Positions 1-7,660 of a DNA stretch of 42,283 bases are shown in pieces. The DNA is taken from contig CAIRSA010000442.1 of NCBI GenBank assembly GCA_903881085.1, positions 1 to 42,283 of the forward strand. The letters are read 5' to 3'. The notes below the pieces were generated by a model. The model was not told the origin of the DNA, searched no databases, and saw nothing but the letters and a program-made list of their open reading frames with translations. The position numbers and the translations under genes are program-made. The stretch is from an uncultured Acidobacteriia bacterium (GTDB taxonomy: Bacteria; Acidobacteriota; Terriglobia; Bryobacterales; Bryobacteraceae). Every line of letters begins with the position of its first letter. Position 1 is the stretch's first letter.

Positions 1-138
1 AGGCGCAGTTTCCCCCGCGAGATTTGGCCACGCCCTTGTTCCTTTCCAAAACGAAAAGTCGCCACGAAGACAAAAGCGGCCAAGCCAAAGAAAGCACCGA
101 GAAAAACTGCTTAGTGACATTGGGCACTTTTGCCTACC

Positions 139-160
139 GCCTCGGCACTCGTGCCGAGGC
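139..160. repeat. GC-rich perfect palindrome (REP-like)
   Basis: Ten-base arms GCCTCGGCAC and GTGCCGAGGC flank a two-base TC spacer, so the 22 bases form a strong hairpin on either strand. It lies in the non-coding stretch before the first gene, about 60 bases from a second palindromic element. It has no T-run beside it, so it is not a classical terminator. I read it as one of several REP-like intergenic palindromes in this window. Confidence 0.6.
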
Positions 161-199
161 TTGGCTCGGTCTTGAAAGCAAGGCGTCCCGAGGAGTTGA

Positions 200-228
200 G
201 ACGCGGCAGACACGAGTGTCCGTGCCAC
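200..228. repeat. REP-like repeat, copy 1 (related copy at window end)
   Basis: The element begins GACGCGGCAGA, has a short inner palindrome GACACGAGTGTC, and ends CGTGCCAC. Reading the reverse strand at the far end of the window (42249-42276) gives the same layout: GACGCGGCAGA, then GTGAGAC, then TCTGCGCCAC. The matching flanks and variable centre suggest two members of one palindromic repeat family. Confidence 0.55.
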
Positions 229-253
229 CCCACGTCCGCCCGCCCCGCTGCTG

Positions 254-259
254 TATAAT
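254..259 (+). promoter_or_regulatory. Possible -10 box for the Gfo/Idh/MocA gene
   Basis: A perfect TATAAT lies 40 bases before the start codon at 300. The hexamer 17 bases upstream (CACGTC at 231-236) is not a good -35 box, so only the -10 half is supported. A clear AGGAG ribosome site at 291-295 follows, four bases from the ATG. Confidence 0.35.
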
Positions 260-299
260 CTCTCCAGTGGCGGCACAGTTTGCCGCATTAAGGAGACAC

Positions 300-1595
300 A
301 TGAATCGGCGGTATTTCTTTATGAGTTCTGTGGCGGCCGCTACCCAGGTGGTGCGCGCCCAGAAAAGCCCCAACGACACCGTGCGTGTTGCCGTAGTCGG
401 CTGCGGCGGGCGTGGCAACAGCCACATGAGCGCATGGACCTCGCAAAAAAACGTGGAATTGGCCGGATTGGTCGATGTTGACAACTCCCACGCGGAACGC
501 TTCGTAGGCCAACTGCAAAAGCGCGATATGAAGGCCCCGCCGATGTTCAAAGACATCCGCAAGGTCCTTGAAGACAAAAACATTGACGCAGTATCCATCG
601 CCACCCCCAACCACTGGCACACCCTGCAAACCATCTGGGCCTGCCAGGCGGGCAAAGATGTCTACGTCGAAAAGCCGTGCTCGCACAACGTCTTTGAATC
701 GAAGCAGATTGTGGCCGCGGCGCGCAAATACAACCGCCGCGTGCAAATGGGCAGCCAGAGCCGCTCCTCGCCGGCACTGCAGGAAGCCGTTCAGAAAATG
801 AAGGAAGGCGAGTTCGGCGAAATCTACATGGCCCGCGGCCTCTGCTTCAAGGCGCGTAACACCATCGGCAAGACGCCCGTTGAAGCGGTACCGCCCGGAG
901 TGGACTACGACATGTGGACCGGCCCCGCTCCCCTGCGCCCGTTCACCAAAAATCGCTTCCACTACAACTGGCATTGGTTCTGGGACACCGGCAACGGCGA
1001 TCTCGGCAACCAGGGCATCCATGAAGTCGACATCGCCCGCTGGGGCCTCGGCGTCACGCACCCCACCAAAGTCACCGCCATCGGCGGCAAGTTCATGTTC
1101 GACGACGATCAGGAAACGCCCAACACCATCAGCGCCTCCTATGAGTTCGTGGTCAACGGCCGCCCCAAAATGATGACCTTCGAAGTGCGCCATTGGTACA
1201 GCCACCACGAAGCAGGCATCGGCGGCGACCGCGCCGGCAACACCATCGGCAACACCTTCTACGGTTCCAAAGGCTACCTTGTTATTGACAACTACAACAA
1301 GTACTACAGCTTCATGGGAGCCAAGGGCGAACCCGGTCCGGCACGCAACGAACGCGATCACCACTTTGAAAACTTCATCGCCGGTGTGCGCAGCGGCAAG
1401 AAGGAAGACCTAAACGCGGAGATCGAAGAAGGCGCAATGTCCTGCGTGCTCATGCACCTCGCCAACGTCTCTTACCGTTTGGGCCGCACCCTACACTGGG
1501 ATGAAAAAACCTGGACCGTCAAGAACGATCCGGAAGCCAATGCGATGCTGACGCGCAAATACCGCGCGCCCTACATCGTCCCCAAAATAGCCTAA
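300..1595 (+). CDS. Gfo/Idh/MocA family oxidoreductase, probably Tat-exported
   Basis: Predicted NAD(P)-dependent sugar or sugar-derivative dehydrogenase of 431 residues. The ATG at 300 is chosen because AGGAG lies at 291-295 and the protein then starts with a twin-arginine-like signal (NRRYFF, then a hydrophobic stretch ending VVRAQ). The frame is open back to position 24, but that extension runs through repeats and a likely promoter. Seen: a Rossmann nucleotide-binding loop VGCGGRGNSH near residue 32, and the family signature EKP (YVEKPCSHN) near residue 123. The C-terminal half has the long beta-sheet domain typical of the family, with WHWFWDTGNGDLGNQGIHE as a likely substrate-site segment. 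Exported members of this family are common in Acidobacteriota and Planctomycetes. The substrate cannot be told from sequence. It stands alone; the next gene is convergent. Confidence 0.9.
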   Translation: MNRRYFFMSSVAAATQVVRAQKSPNDTVRVAVVGCGGRGNSHMSAWTSQKNVELAGLVDVDNSHAERFVGQLQKRDMKAPPMFKDIRKVLEDKNIDAVSIATPNHWHTLQTIWACQAGKDVYVEKPCSHNVFESKQIVAAARKYNRRVQMGSQSRSSPALQEAVQKMKEGEFGEIYMARGLCFKARNTIGKTPVEAVPPGVDYDMWTGPAPLRPFTKNRFHYNWHWFWDTGNGDLGNQGIHEVDIARWGLGVTHPTKVTAIGGKFMFDDDQETPNTISASYEFVVNGRPKMMTFEVRHWYSHHEAGIGGDRAGNTIGNTFYGSKGYLVIDNYNKYYSFMGAKGEPGPARNERDHHFENFIAGVRSGKKEDLNAEIEEGAMSCVLMHLANVSYRLGRTLHWDEKTWTVKNDPEANAMLTRKYRAPYIVPKIA

Positions 1596-1635
1596 CCATG
1601 GGTAGGACCGGTGACCCGCCGGTCCACTCCCTCAC

Positions 1636-2982
1636 CTATTTCGACGCCTGCGTCAACGACTCCAAAAACCTGTTCCACCGGTAAAACATCCCTGGACCAG
1701 GCAAATGCAGCACCGTTTCCGCAGGCGTTTTCACATCGAAAATCAACCCAATAAAGCAATTGCTCATCTCATCCCAATTCTGCGCTCCCCAACGCACTTC
1801 TTTGTTCGGATCCGGATTAAAAGGGTTGTTCCGCGAATTATCAAAATGCGCGATGCCGACAACCCGCGTGCCCTTCGGCAGCGGAATCGGCTCGGCAAAG
1901 TTGTAACCCAACTGCCAGTTAAAATCGAAGCGCCCTTTGAATACGGTTTTCGACTCGCCCGAAGGAAAAACCACCCGCAACTCATAATCCTTCCCCCGCA
2001 GATGCATATGCGGCTGCACGTAGGCCAGCTTGCAGTCGGCCTGTATGGTTGCCTCGCTCACCACTTCGGCATTGGCCGTGTTTGGCGGAATTGACAGGTC
2101 GTAATTCGCCGGCCCCATGGAAAGGTAATATCTGGCCTTGGGAGCATCGCGTTCCAACACCAGCCCAAGCTTCGTTTGATCCGTCTCCGGCCTCCCCGTA
2201 GGGGTGTAATGGAGTTCGAACACCAGGTCCGACCCCTTGGGCACAAACTTCGCCGCCCCCTCTATGTCGAACCGCTGCGCACCCAACCCGGAGTTGAACT
2301 TGCCCAGCATTTCATTGCCTTCGCCCGCCTGATTCCGGCCCATCTCTTCGCGATTTCGCTCCTCTTCGTACGCCTCGCCCGCAGCGGCCTTCTCCATCCA
2401 CCGCGACCCCGGCGGCCGCACCCAAACTTTTCCATGATGCAGCACCTTCGTGTTTCCGGCGCGCATCTCCGCCGCCTTCACCCACATATCTGCCGGAAAG
2501 TTGGTTTTCACAAGCACGAATTTATAGTTGGTGGCACCGCTGGCGGGGAGGGGAACTGGCTTGGGCATCTCGACAACCACATCGGGCTGGATATTCCAAC
2601 CGCTAGGGAAGACCAAAGCAGGCGGTGCGTCTTTCCTGTTTCCTTCGGGCGAGCCGTTGCTGGCCCAACCTGTCAAAACGCCGATCTCTTCGCGACTCAA
2701 TCGGCGGTCGTTCGCAAAATGCCCATATGCTGGATCGGCAAACCAAGGCGGCATCTTGTTGGCCAAAACAGCGGCTCTAATCGCCTTTGCCCAAGGCCGA
2801 ACCTCGCCATAGGTGAGCAGGGGCATCGGCGTCACTTCGCCCGGCCGATGACACCCCTGGCAATGCTTCTGAAGAATCGGAAGCACGTCCTTGTGGAATG
2901 TGACGGTGGGGGCAGTCTTCGGCCCAGCCCAAGCCGCCACCCCAATCAGCATCAATGCCTCAAATTGAGCGAGCAATTTCAC
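1636..2982 (-). CDS. Secreted cytochrome c / copper type II monooxygenase-like protein
   Basis: This 448-residue protein starts with a hydrophobic leader, then a c-type heme site CQGCH near residue 42 in a short cytochrome c domain (LPILQKHCQGCH...EVTPMPLLTY). The second half resembles the copper-binding core of peptidylglycine/dopamine monooxygenases: LHHGKVWV near residue 180, the HxH pair in QPHMHLRGKDYEL near residue 328, and a Met in the WDEMSNCFIG segment that fits the third ligand. Proteins with this pairing are common in Acidobacteriota; their substrate is not known to me. The start is GTG at 2982, nine bases after the Flp pilin stop, with no good ribosome site; an internal ATG at 2952 preceded by GAGG is an alternative. 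The tight spacing suggests co-transcription with the pilin gene. Confidence 0.8.
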   Translation of the reverse strand: MKLLAQFEALMLIGVAAWAGPKTAPTVTFHKDVLPILQKHCQGCHRPGEVTPMPLLTYGEVRPWAKAIRAAVLANKMPPWFADPAYGHFANDRRLSREEIGVLTGWASNGSPEGNRKDAPPALVFPSGWNIQPDVVVEMPKPVPLPASGATNYKFVLVKTNFPADMWVKAAEMRAGNTKVLHHGKVWVRPPGSRWMEKAAAGEAYEEERNREEMGRNQAGEGNEMLGKFNSGLGAQRFDIEGAAKFVPKGSDLVFELHYTPTGRPETDQTKLGLVLERDAPKARYYLSMGPANYDLSIPPNTANAEVVSEATIQADCKLAYVQPHMHLRGKDYELRVVFPSGESKTVFKGRFDFNWQLGYNFAEPIPLPKGTRVVGIAHFDNSRNNPFNPDPNKEVRWGAQNWDEMSNCFIGLIFDVKTPAETVLHLPGPGMFYRWNRFLESLTQASK

Positions 2983-2991
2983 AAAGCAATT

Positions 2992-3213
2992 CTAGCCATT
3001 GGGAGTGTTAGCTGCATCCACCATCATATTCGCCAACTTTGACCAGATCGAACCGATGCTGGTGCTGACACCGGGCATCAATGCCCCGGCAGTCACGGCG
3101 ACGAAGCCCGCCATTAAGGCGTATTCAATTAAATCCTGTGCAAGCTTGTCCTTGTACAGTTTCTTGAGCTGGTGACGAAACGTTGTCAGTAATTTCATAC
3201 AGCGAGAGTACAT
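2992..3213 (-). CDS. Flp/Fap-family type IVb pilin
   Basis: Small prepilin of 73 residues. After a basic leader (KLLTTFRHQLKKLYKDKLA) comes the Flp core QDLIEYALMAGFVAV, with Glu and Tyr at positions +5 and +6 of the expected mature protein, then a hydrophobic helix and the tail PGVSTSIGSIWSKLANMM. The residue before the predicted prepilin peptidase cut is Ala rather than the usual Gly. AGGGAGG at 3223-3229 sits nine bases before ATG 3213 and six before an in-frame GTG at 3216; either may be used. No tad assembly genes are in the window, so the pilus machinery must be encoded elsewhere if it exists. A shorter paralogue lies upstream on the same strand at 3395-3565. Confidence 0.85.
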   Translation of the reverse strand: MYSRCMKLLTTFRHQLKKLYKDKLAQDLIEYALMAGFVAVTAGALMPGVSTSIGSIWSKLANMMVDAANTPNG

Positions 3214-3246
3214 CACATAGTACCTCCCTTAAATCAGTAAGGGGTA

Positions 3247-3273
3247 CTAAGTGTAATGTATGAAATTACTTAG
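3247..3273. promoter_or_regulatory. Inverted repeat upstream of the Flp pilin gene
   Basis: CTAAGT at 3247-3252 and ACTTAG at 3268-3273 form six-base arms, in an AT-rich stretch about 35-60 bases before the pilin start. This is where promoter or operator sequence would be expected. The arms are short, so function is only suggested. Confidence 0.25.
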
Positions 3274-3292
3274 AACGGAAGTACGTGGGTAT

Positions 3293-3308
3293 TAGTGTGA
3301 TCACACTA
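3293..3308. promoter_or_regulatory. 16-base perfect palindrome between the two flp genes
   Basis: TAGTGTGATCACACTA is perfectly self-complementary. It lies 80 bases upstream of the intact pilin start and 87 bases beyond the stop of the short flp-like gene. The half-sites TGTGA and TCACA resemble CRP half-sites, but they abut instead of being six bases apart, so a CRP site is not claimed. A dimeric regulator site for the pilin gene is the simplest reading. Confidence 0.4.
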
Positions 3309-3394
3309 GGACTGATTCGAAATGCAAAAATGTGTGCTGCGGCGAGAACAATCCACTGGAAAATGCGAGGCAGGGATCAACACAAGAACGCTTC

Positions 3395-3565
3395 TTATCC
3401 ATTCGGCGTATTGGCCGAATCTTGCATCATGTTTGCAACCTTCGACCAGATTTTGCTGATATTGGTACTCACACCTGGCATGAGCGCATACTCAATCAGA
3501 TCCTGCGCAACCTTGTCTATGTAGAGCTTTTTAAGTTCCCGGCGAATCGATGCCACTATTGCCAT
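3395..3565 (-). CDS. Short Flp-like paralogue lacking most of the membrane helix
   Basis: A 56-residue frame clearly paralogous to the pilin at 2992-3213. Its middle reads RRELKKLYIDKVAQDLIEY, then ALMPGVSTNISKIWSKVANMM, and it ends QDSANTPNG. Against the intact pilin it lacks exactly 12 residues, from AGFV to the second ALM, so most of the hydrophobic helix is missing while the frame is kept. The loss lies between two ALM triplets. The shared residues are mostly encoded by different synonymous codons (in DLIEYALM five of eight codons differ), so the duplication is old and the short form seems to have been held by purifying selection. ATG 3565 has no clear ribosome site, and the frame is closed just upstream by TGA. 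It may be a functional short variant or a decaying copy. Confidence 0.6.
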   Translation of the reverse strand: MAIVASIRRELKKLYIDKVAQDLIEYALMPGVSTNISKIWSKVANMMQDSANTPNG

Positions 3566-3698
3566 GGAATCAGCATACTGCCATCAGGGCAGGTGACGAG
3601 CACGGAAATACCTGTATCTCAGTACCAGAGATATCTTAGTAGTTTGCTGGTTGCAGGACTTTTGTACTATTGAAAACTGCTGATCACACAGCTATCCG

Positions 3699-4136
3699 AT
3701 GGTGTATTCTTTTTACGTGGCGTTTCTCTTTCGCTGTTCCCCGCTAATTCTGCTGCTGTCGCTGTTGCTGGCTCCGTCCGAACTCTCTGCCCAACGAGGC
3801 CGCCGAGGTGGTGGCAGCGCCGCCGGAGGCGCACGTGTCCCGCTTCCCATGCAAGGCGTGGTGATCACCGTCCACGGAAAGCTCAAAGAGCTGAAGAAAA
3901 AACAGCTCGTCGTCCTGGGTGACGACGAAAAACTATGGACCCTCCGCCGCACCTCAAAGACAAAATTCTTCCGCGGCGACAAAGAGGTCAAGCCCTTTGA
4001 AATTGACCTCGAATCCGTGGTGAATGTCGACATCAGCGAAGACAACGACCTCAAATTTCAAGCCCTCATCGTCAAAGCCGAGCCCAAAGACAAGAAGGTG
4101 CTGGTGGAACGCGAAGGGCCCCCGTCTCAAAAATAG
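3699..4136 (+). CDS. Small secreted protein of unknown function
   Basis: A 145-residue protein not recognised as a named family. A signal peptide is clear: a hydrophobic run from about residue 3 to 25 (SPLILLLSLLLAPSELSAQ) ends at an AQ cut site. A Gly/Arg-rich linker follows, then a beta-rich segment (VVITVHGKLKELKKKQLVV, DDEKLWTLRRTSKTKFF) that could be a small barrel of the OB or DUF5666 kind; this is a guess from pattern. The tail is charged. Its last ten bases overlap the 3' end of the convergent receptor gene, so no terminator fits between them. Confidence 0.7.
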   Translation: MVYSFYVAFLFRCSPLILLLSLLLAPSELSAQRGRRGGGSAAGGARVPLPMQGVVITVHGKLKELKKKQLVVLGDDEKLWTLRRTSKTKFFRGDKEVKPFEIDLESVVNVDISEDNDLKFQALIVKAEPKDKKVLVEREGPPSQK

Positions 4137-7100
4137 AACTTCATTCCCAACTGAATCTGGCGCCCTGTAGCCGTTCCGCTCGATAATTTCCCAAACGCCG
4201 GATTATTCGAATTGCACGCCGAACCAGGCAAGCCGATGCAGGTCAGTGTAGGGCTATTCGCCGCCGGTAAGTAAAACGTCGGAGTGTTTGTCAAATTGAA
4301 AAACTCCGCCCGGAATTGCACCATCATTCGCTCGTTAATCACAGTATTCTTGAACACGGAAACATCCGCATTCCGCGACCCCGGCCCGCGCGTTACGCGC
4401 CGCGCCGAATTTCCAAACAGTTGCACCGCCGCTCCAGTCGATGAAGGCACCGTCCCGGGCACGGTAAACGCCGCTGGATTGAAGTATCCATCCACACTCG
4501 AATTCGGCAGCACCATCGACGCTCCCGCCACCCGGTCGGCCACATTGAATGTATTGAAAATCGGCGGCAGAACGTTCGTTCGAATGTCGGTTGGGAATCC
4601 GCCGCGCGCCGTTGCGATGCCGTTGATTTGCCATCCACCGGCAATCTTACCCACGGCCCCAGCATGAGAAAGAAATGCTTTGCCTGGGCCGAATGGCAGC
4701 TCATATGCGGCACTGGCGGCGAAGATCCTAGGAATATCGATCGGCGCGTATGACCGCTCCCGGGCGATGTTGTAAGTGTCCATCGCCACGCTCGTCCCGC
4801 CATTCTGGGCATACGAATCCGGTCCCGCCCCGCCCGATTCCAGATTCTTCTGAATCGTATAGTTCACCAGAAAAGCCACCCCGTGCGTGAACCGTTTTTC
4901 CATCCTCGCATTCATGGAATTGTAGTTGTTCGATGCCGTGGAAAACGTGGGAATCACCGTGCCATTAATATTCGGAAAGGGCCGGTTGGCCTGCTTATTT
5001 GCACCGGTCAGCGCCTTCTCGAAAGGAATCTGATTCTCATTGATGAATAGCGATGAAAGATCGCGCCCCAATGCACCGCTATATGACGCCTCCAGCAGCA
5101 GCGACGCAGTCAATTGATACTGAATATCGAAGTTGAACTGATGCAGCATCGGATCCTTCGCGTCGTGAAAGCCCGCCGATCGGATCGTGCCCACATAAGG
5201 GTTCGCCGCCGTGAATGAGTTCAACGACGGATCCACCGGCACCACCTTGATCGGCGTATTGATCGTAAACGGCGGGGCTACTGTTTGCGTAGCCGAAACA
5301 CTGGGCAAAGACACCACCGGCACATTAGGTAGATTTCCCGAGAACTGTGTCACCTGCTGATTCTGGTCGCGTTCGCCGAAGAACAGCCCGTATCCGCCGC
5401 GCAGCACCAACTTCGGCCGCACCTGCCATGCGAATCCCGCCCGCGGACCAACGTTGTTATGGTCGCCTTTCACGATCGCCCGGCTATACCCGCCCTTGCC
5501 CGGCAATGCATATTGCCCCGTTTCGATGTTGAACAGGCTCCCCAGATTGCGCGCGTCCACCGGCTGCGTGAATAACTCGTAACGCAGTCCCAGATTCAGA
5601 GTCAGGTTGCGTGTGATCTTCCAATCGTCCTGCAAAAACGCGCCCGCATAAATGCTCCGCTGACGCCCCCAATCCAACATCGGAGTCCCCTGAATAAAGC
5701 TCGGATATCCCATCAGAAAATCGGCAAGCGGCAATCCGGAACCTGGCGCATTTGAGCTCGAACTAAACGTTGCTCCGAAAATCTCCTGCCCGAAAAATGG
5801 CGTGCCCTTAACGGTATCGAAACGCTGCCGCCGAACATCGGCGCCAAACTTCACCGCATGCCGCCCATGTGTCCAACTTACGTTATCGGCCCATTGGAAC
5901 CGGTTCTCAATATTCAGATTCGGATCTCCGCCGCCCCAACCGGAAAACTCCGACGTGCCTGAAAGCTGCCCGGAATAGTTGAACGCAATGGACGGGAAAC
6001 CCAGCACCGGGGCAGGGAAGAGCGCCATACTGTTCTTCTGCGCGAAAGCCGCCCCGTCCTGGCCAGTACCCTGAATGCTTCCGTTGTGCCGCACATAGCC
6101 GAAGCGGAACTCGTTCACCAGCGACGCACTGAAGATATGCACATCCGACATCACGGCCTGCGCTGCATTATCGATCGACGATGTGCCGCCGCCGATGAAG
6201 CCAGGAAAACTCCCCACCGCCGGCTTCGAATTTTCGCTTACCGAAAATCGCGCGTAGAAATTGTTCTGCGCGCTGATGATCTGGTCCACCCGCACATCGC
6301 CTTGATCGGTATTGGAAAATTGGCGTGGCTGATAAAAGTAATTGCGCGCCACCGCGCCTGCCGCCCCGAAATTCGGCACGGGTACCAGCGCGGCGATGGC
6401 ATTTGACGTTGCGTTCAACCGGCTCGATGGAATCGTATTATTCGCAAATGGATCCCCGATGACTGTCCCATTCGGCCCGATGCGGCGCGAGCCCGGATCA
6501 TACACTACCGTCTTGATACTTGAAAAATCGCCTGCCCGCAGCGCCGCCGGCGGCACGTCGGTAATCGCGCTCCCTGCCGACGTATTCTGCCGTGTGCCCT
6601 GGTAATCACCGAAAATAAACGTTCGATTCTTGCCATTATAGAGCTTCGGAATCACAACGGGTCCGCCCGCTGCTGCCCCGAACTGGTTCTGATGAAATGG
6701 CGCCCGCGGCTGCCCGGCTGAATTGGTGAAGAAGTTGTTGGCGTCCAGCGCATTATTTCTCAAAAACTCAAACAGCGTTCCATGAAAGGCGTTCGTGCCG
6801 CTCTTGATTGTGGCATTGATCACCGCTCCCGCCGCGTGGCCAAACTCCGCTGAAAATGTGCTCGTCTTCACCTTGAACTCCTGCACTGCATCCACCGAAG
6901 GCACCACCGCGATGCCATTTCGCCCGATCGCTCCCGCATTCGAAACCGTGTTGTTGTCAACGCCATCCAGCGTAACTTCGTTGGCCGAAAACCGGCCTCC
7001 CCCGGCGATGAACGGCAGGTTCGATCCCATCCCGAACATGGGCGTCGTGTTCCCCGAAAGGTTCCCCAGCGCAAAGGGATTTCGTCCATTCAGCGGCAAC

Positions 7101-7525
7101 TCAATAATTCGCTTGTTGTCGATCACTTGGCCCAATGACGATGTTGCCGAATCCACCAGCGGCGCCGCGCCCGTCACTTCCACAGTCTCGCTTGAAGCGC
7201 CCACTTCCAGCACAATCCGCAAGTTTGCCGTCTGATCCACACGCAGCGAAATCCCGCTCAATGTCTTCGATTTGAAGCCCCCAGCCTTAGCCGTAACCGA
7301 ATACGGACCCGGTTGTAAAAATGGAGCCGTGAATTCTCCGCTGGCTGTTGTGCGCGTAGCGCGGGCTTCTCCTGTGCCCGTGTTGTGGATGGTGACTTCG
7401 GCGGCGGCAATCACCGCGCCGGAAGAATCTTCAATTGTCCCGGCAATGGTACCAGTGGAGACCTGCGCGAATACCGAGGCGCAGCCGGCGAAAACAGGAA
7501 GCAAGAAGCGGACGAATGCTAACAT
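4127..7525 (-). CDS. Oar-like TonB-dependent outer-membrane receptor
   Basis: A 1,132-residue outer-membrane protein. It starts with a signal peptide (ending SVFAQ near residue 21), then a carboxypeptidase-regulatory/Ig-like domain at about 24-105 (GTIAGTIEDSSGAVIAAAEV), a plug domain at about 115-245 with the family signature LPLNGRNPFAL and a TLDGVDNN segment, and a long beta-barrel ending in an aromatic residue (GMKFYF), as expected for barrel insertion. It resembles Myxococcus Oar and the very numerous acidobacterial receptors thought to take up large or sugar-containing ligands; the ligand is unknown. AAGG six bases before ATG 7525 supports the start. The gene is divergent from the FkbH-ACP gene and stands alone on its strand. 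Confidence 0.92.
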   Translation of the reverse strand: MLAFVRFLLPVFAGCASVFAQVSTGTIAGTIEDSSGAVIAAAEVTIHNTGTGEARATRTTASGEFTAPFLQPGPYSVTAKAGGFKSKTLSGISLRVDQTANLRIVLEVGASSETVEVTGAAPLVDSATSSLGQVIDNKRIIELPLNGRNPFALGNLSGNTTPMFGMGSNLPFIAGGGRFSANEVTLDGVDNNTVSNAGAIGRNGIAVVPSVDAVQEFKVKTSTFSAEFGHAAGAVINATIKSGTNAFHGTLFEFLRNNALDANNFFTNSAGQPRAPFHQNQFGAAAGGPVVIPKLYNGKNRTFIFGDYQGTRQNTSAGSAITDVPPAALRAGDFSSIKTVVYDPGSRRIGPNGTVIGDPFANNTIPSSRLNATSNAIAALVPVPNFGAAGAVARNYFYQPRQFSNTDQGDVRVDQIISAQNNFYARFSVSENSKPAVGSFPGFIGGGTSSIDNAAQAVMSDVHIFSASLVNEFRFGYVRHNGSIQGTGQDGAAFAQKNSMALFPAPVLGFPSIAFNYSGQLSGTSEFSGWGGGDPNLNIENRFQWADNVSWTHGRHAVKFGADVRRQRFDTVKGTPFFGQEIFGATFSSSSNAPGSGLPLADFLMGYPSFIQGTPMLDWGRQRSIYAGAFLQDDWKITRNLTLNLGLRYELFTQPVDARNLGSLFNIETGQYALPGKGGYSRAIVKGDHNNVGPRAGFAWQVRPKLVLRGGYGLFFGERDQNQQVTQFSGNLPNVPVVSLPSVSATQTVAPPFTINTPIKVVPVDPSLNSFTAANPYVGTIRSAGFHDAKDPMLHQFNFDIQYQLTASLLLEASYSGALGRDLSSLFINENQIPFEKALTGANKQANRPFPNINGTVIPTFSTASNNYNSMNARMEKRFTHGVAFLVNYTIQKNLESGGAGPDSYAQNGGTSVAMDTYNIARERSYAPIDIPRIFAASAAYELPFGPGKAFLSHAGAVGKIAGGWQINGIATARGGFPTDIRTNVLPPIFNTFNVADRVAGASMVLPNSSVDGYFNPAAFTVPGTVPSSTGAAVQLFGNSARRVTRGPGSRNADVSVFKNTVINERMMVQFRAEFFNLTNTPTFYLPAANSPTLTCIGLPGSACNSNNPAFGKLSSGTATGRQIQLGMKFYF

Positions 7526-7660
7526 GGCAGACCTTCTTTCAAAGTGGATACTAGGCTGCGCGCTAGTCTATCATGGCTCGAACGGCTTCAGGTCTGCCGC
7601 AAATCTCTTGCCCCGCCCCTCTTGCATCTCGCCCCCCAATCCTGACTAAATAGATAGGAG

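Noticed and set aside
24..299. N-terminal extension of the Gfo/Idh/MocA frame
   Set aside because: The frame is open, but it crosses two palindromic repeats and a TATAAT, and a good ribosome site plus Tat-type signal mark the start at 300.
288..1364. 358-residue reverse frame opposite the oxidoreductase
   Set aside because: A shadow of the real gene: Val/Ala/Gly-biased, with no domain signature or ribosome site.
2176..3042. 288-residue forward frame opposite the cytochrome/copper gene
   Set aside because: His/Arg/Pro-rich composition with no family pattern, covered by a well supported gene on the other strand.
3293..3308. CRP-type binding site
   Set aside because: The half-sites match TGTGA and TCACA but abut; a CRP site needs a six-base spacer.
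3285..3673. Forward frames of 79 and 113 residues
   Set aside because: They overlap the reverse-strand short flp-like gene, which has clear homology to the neighbouring pilin.
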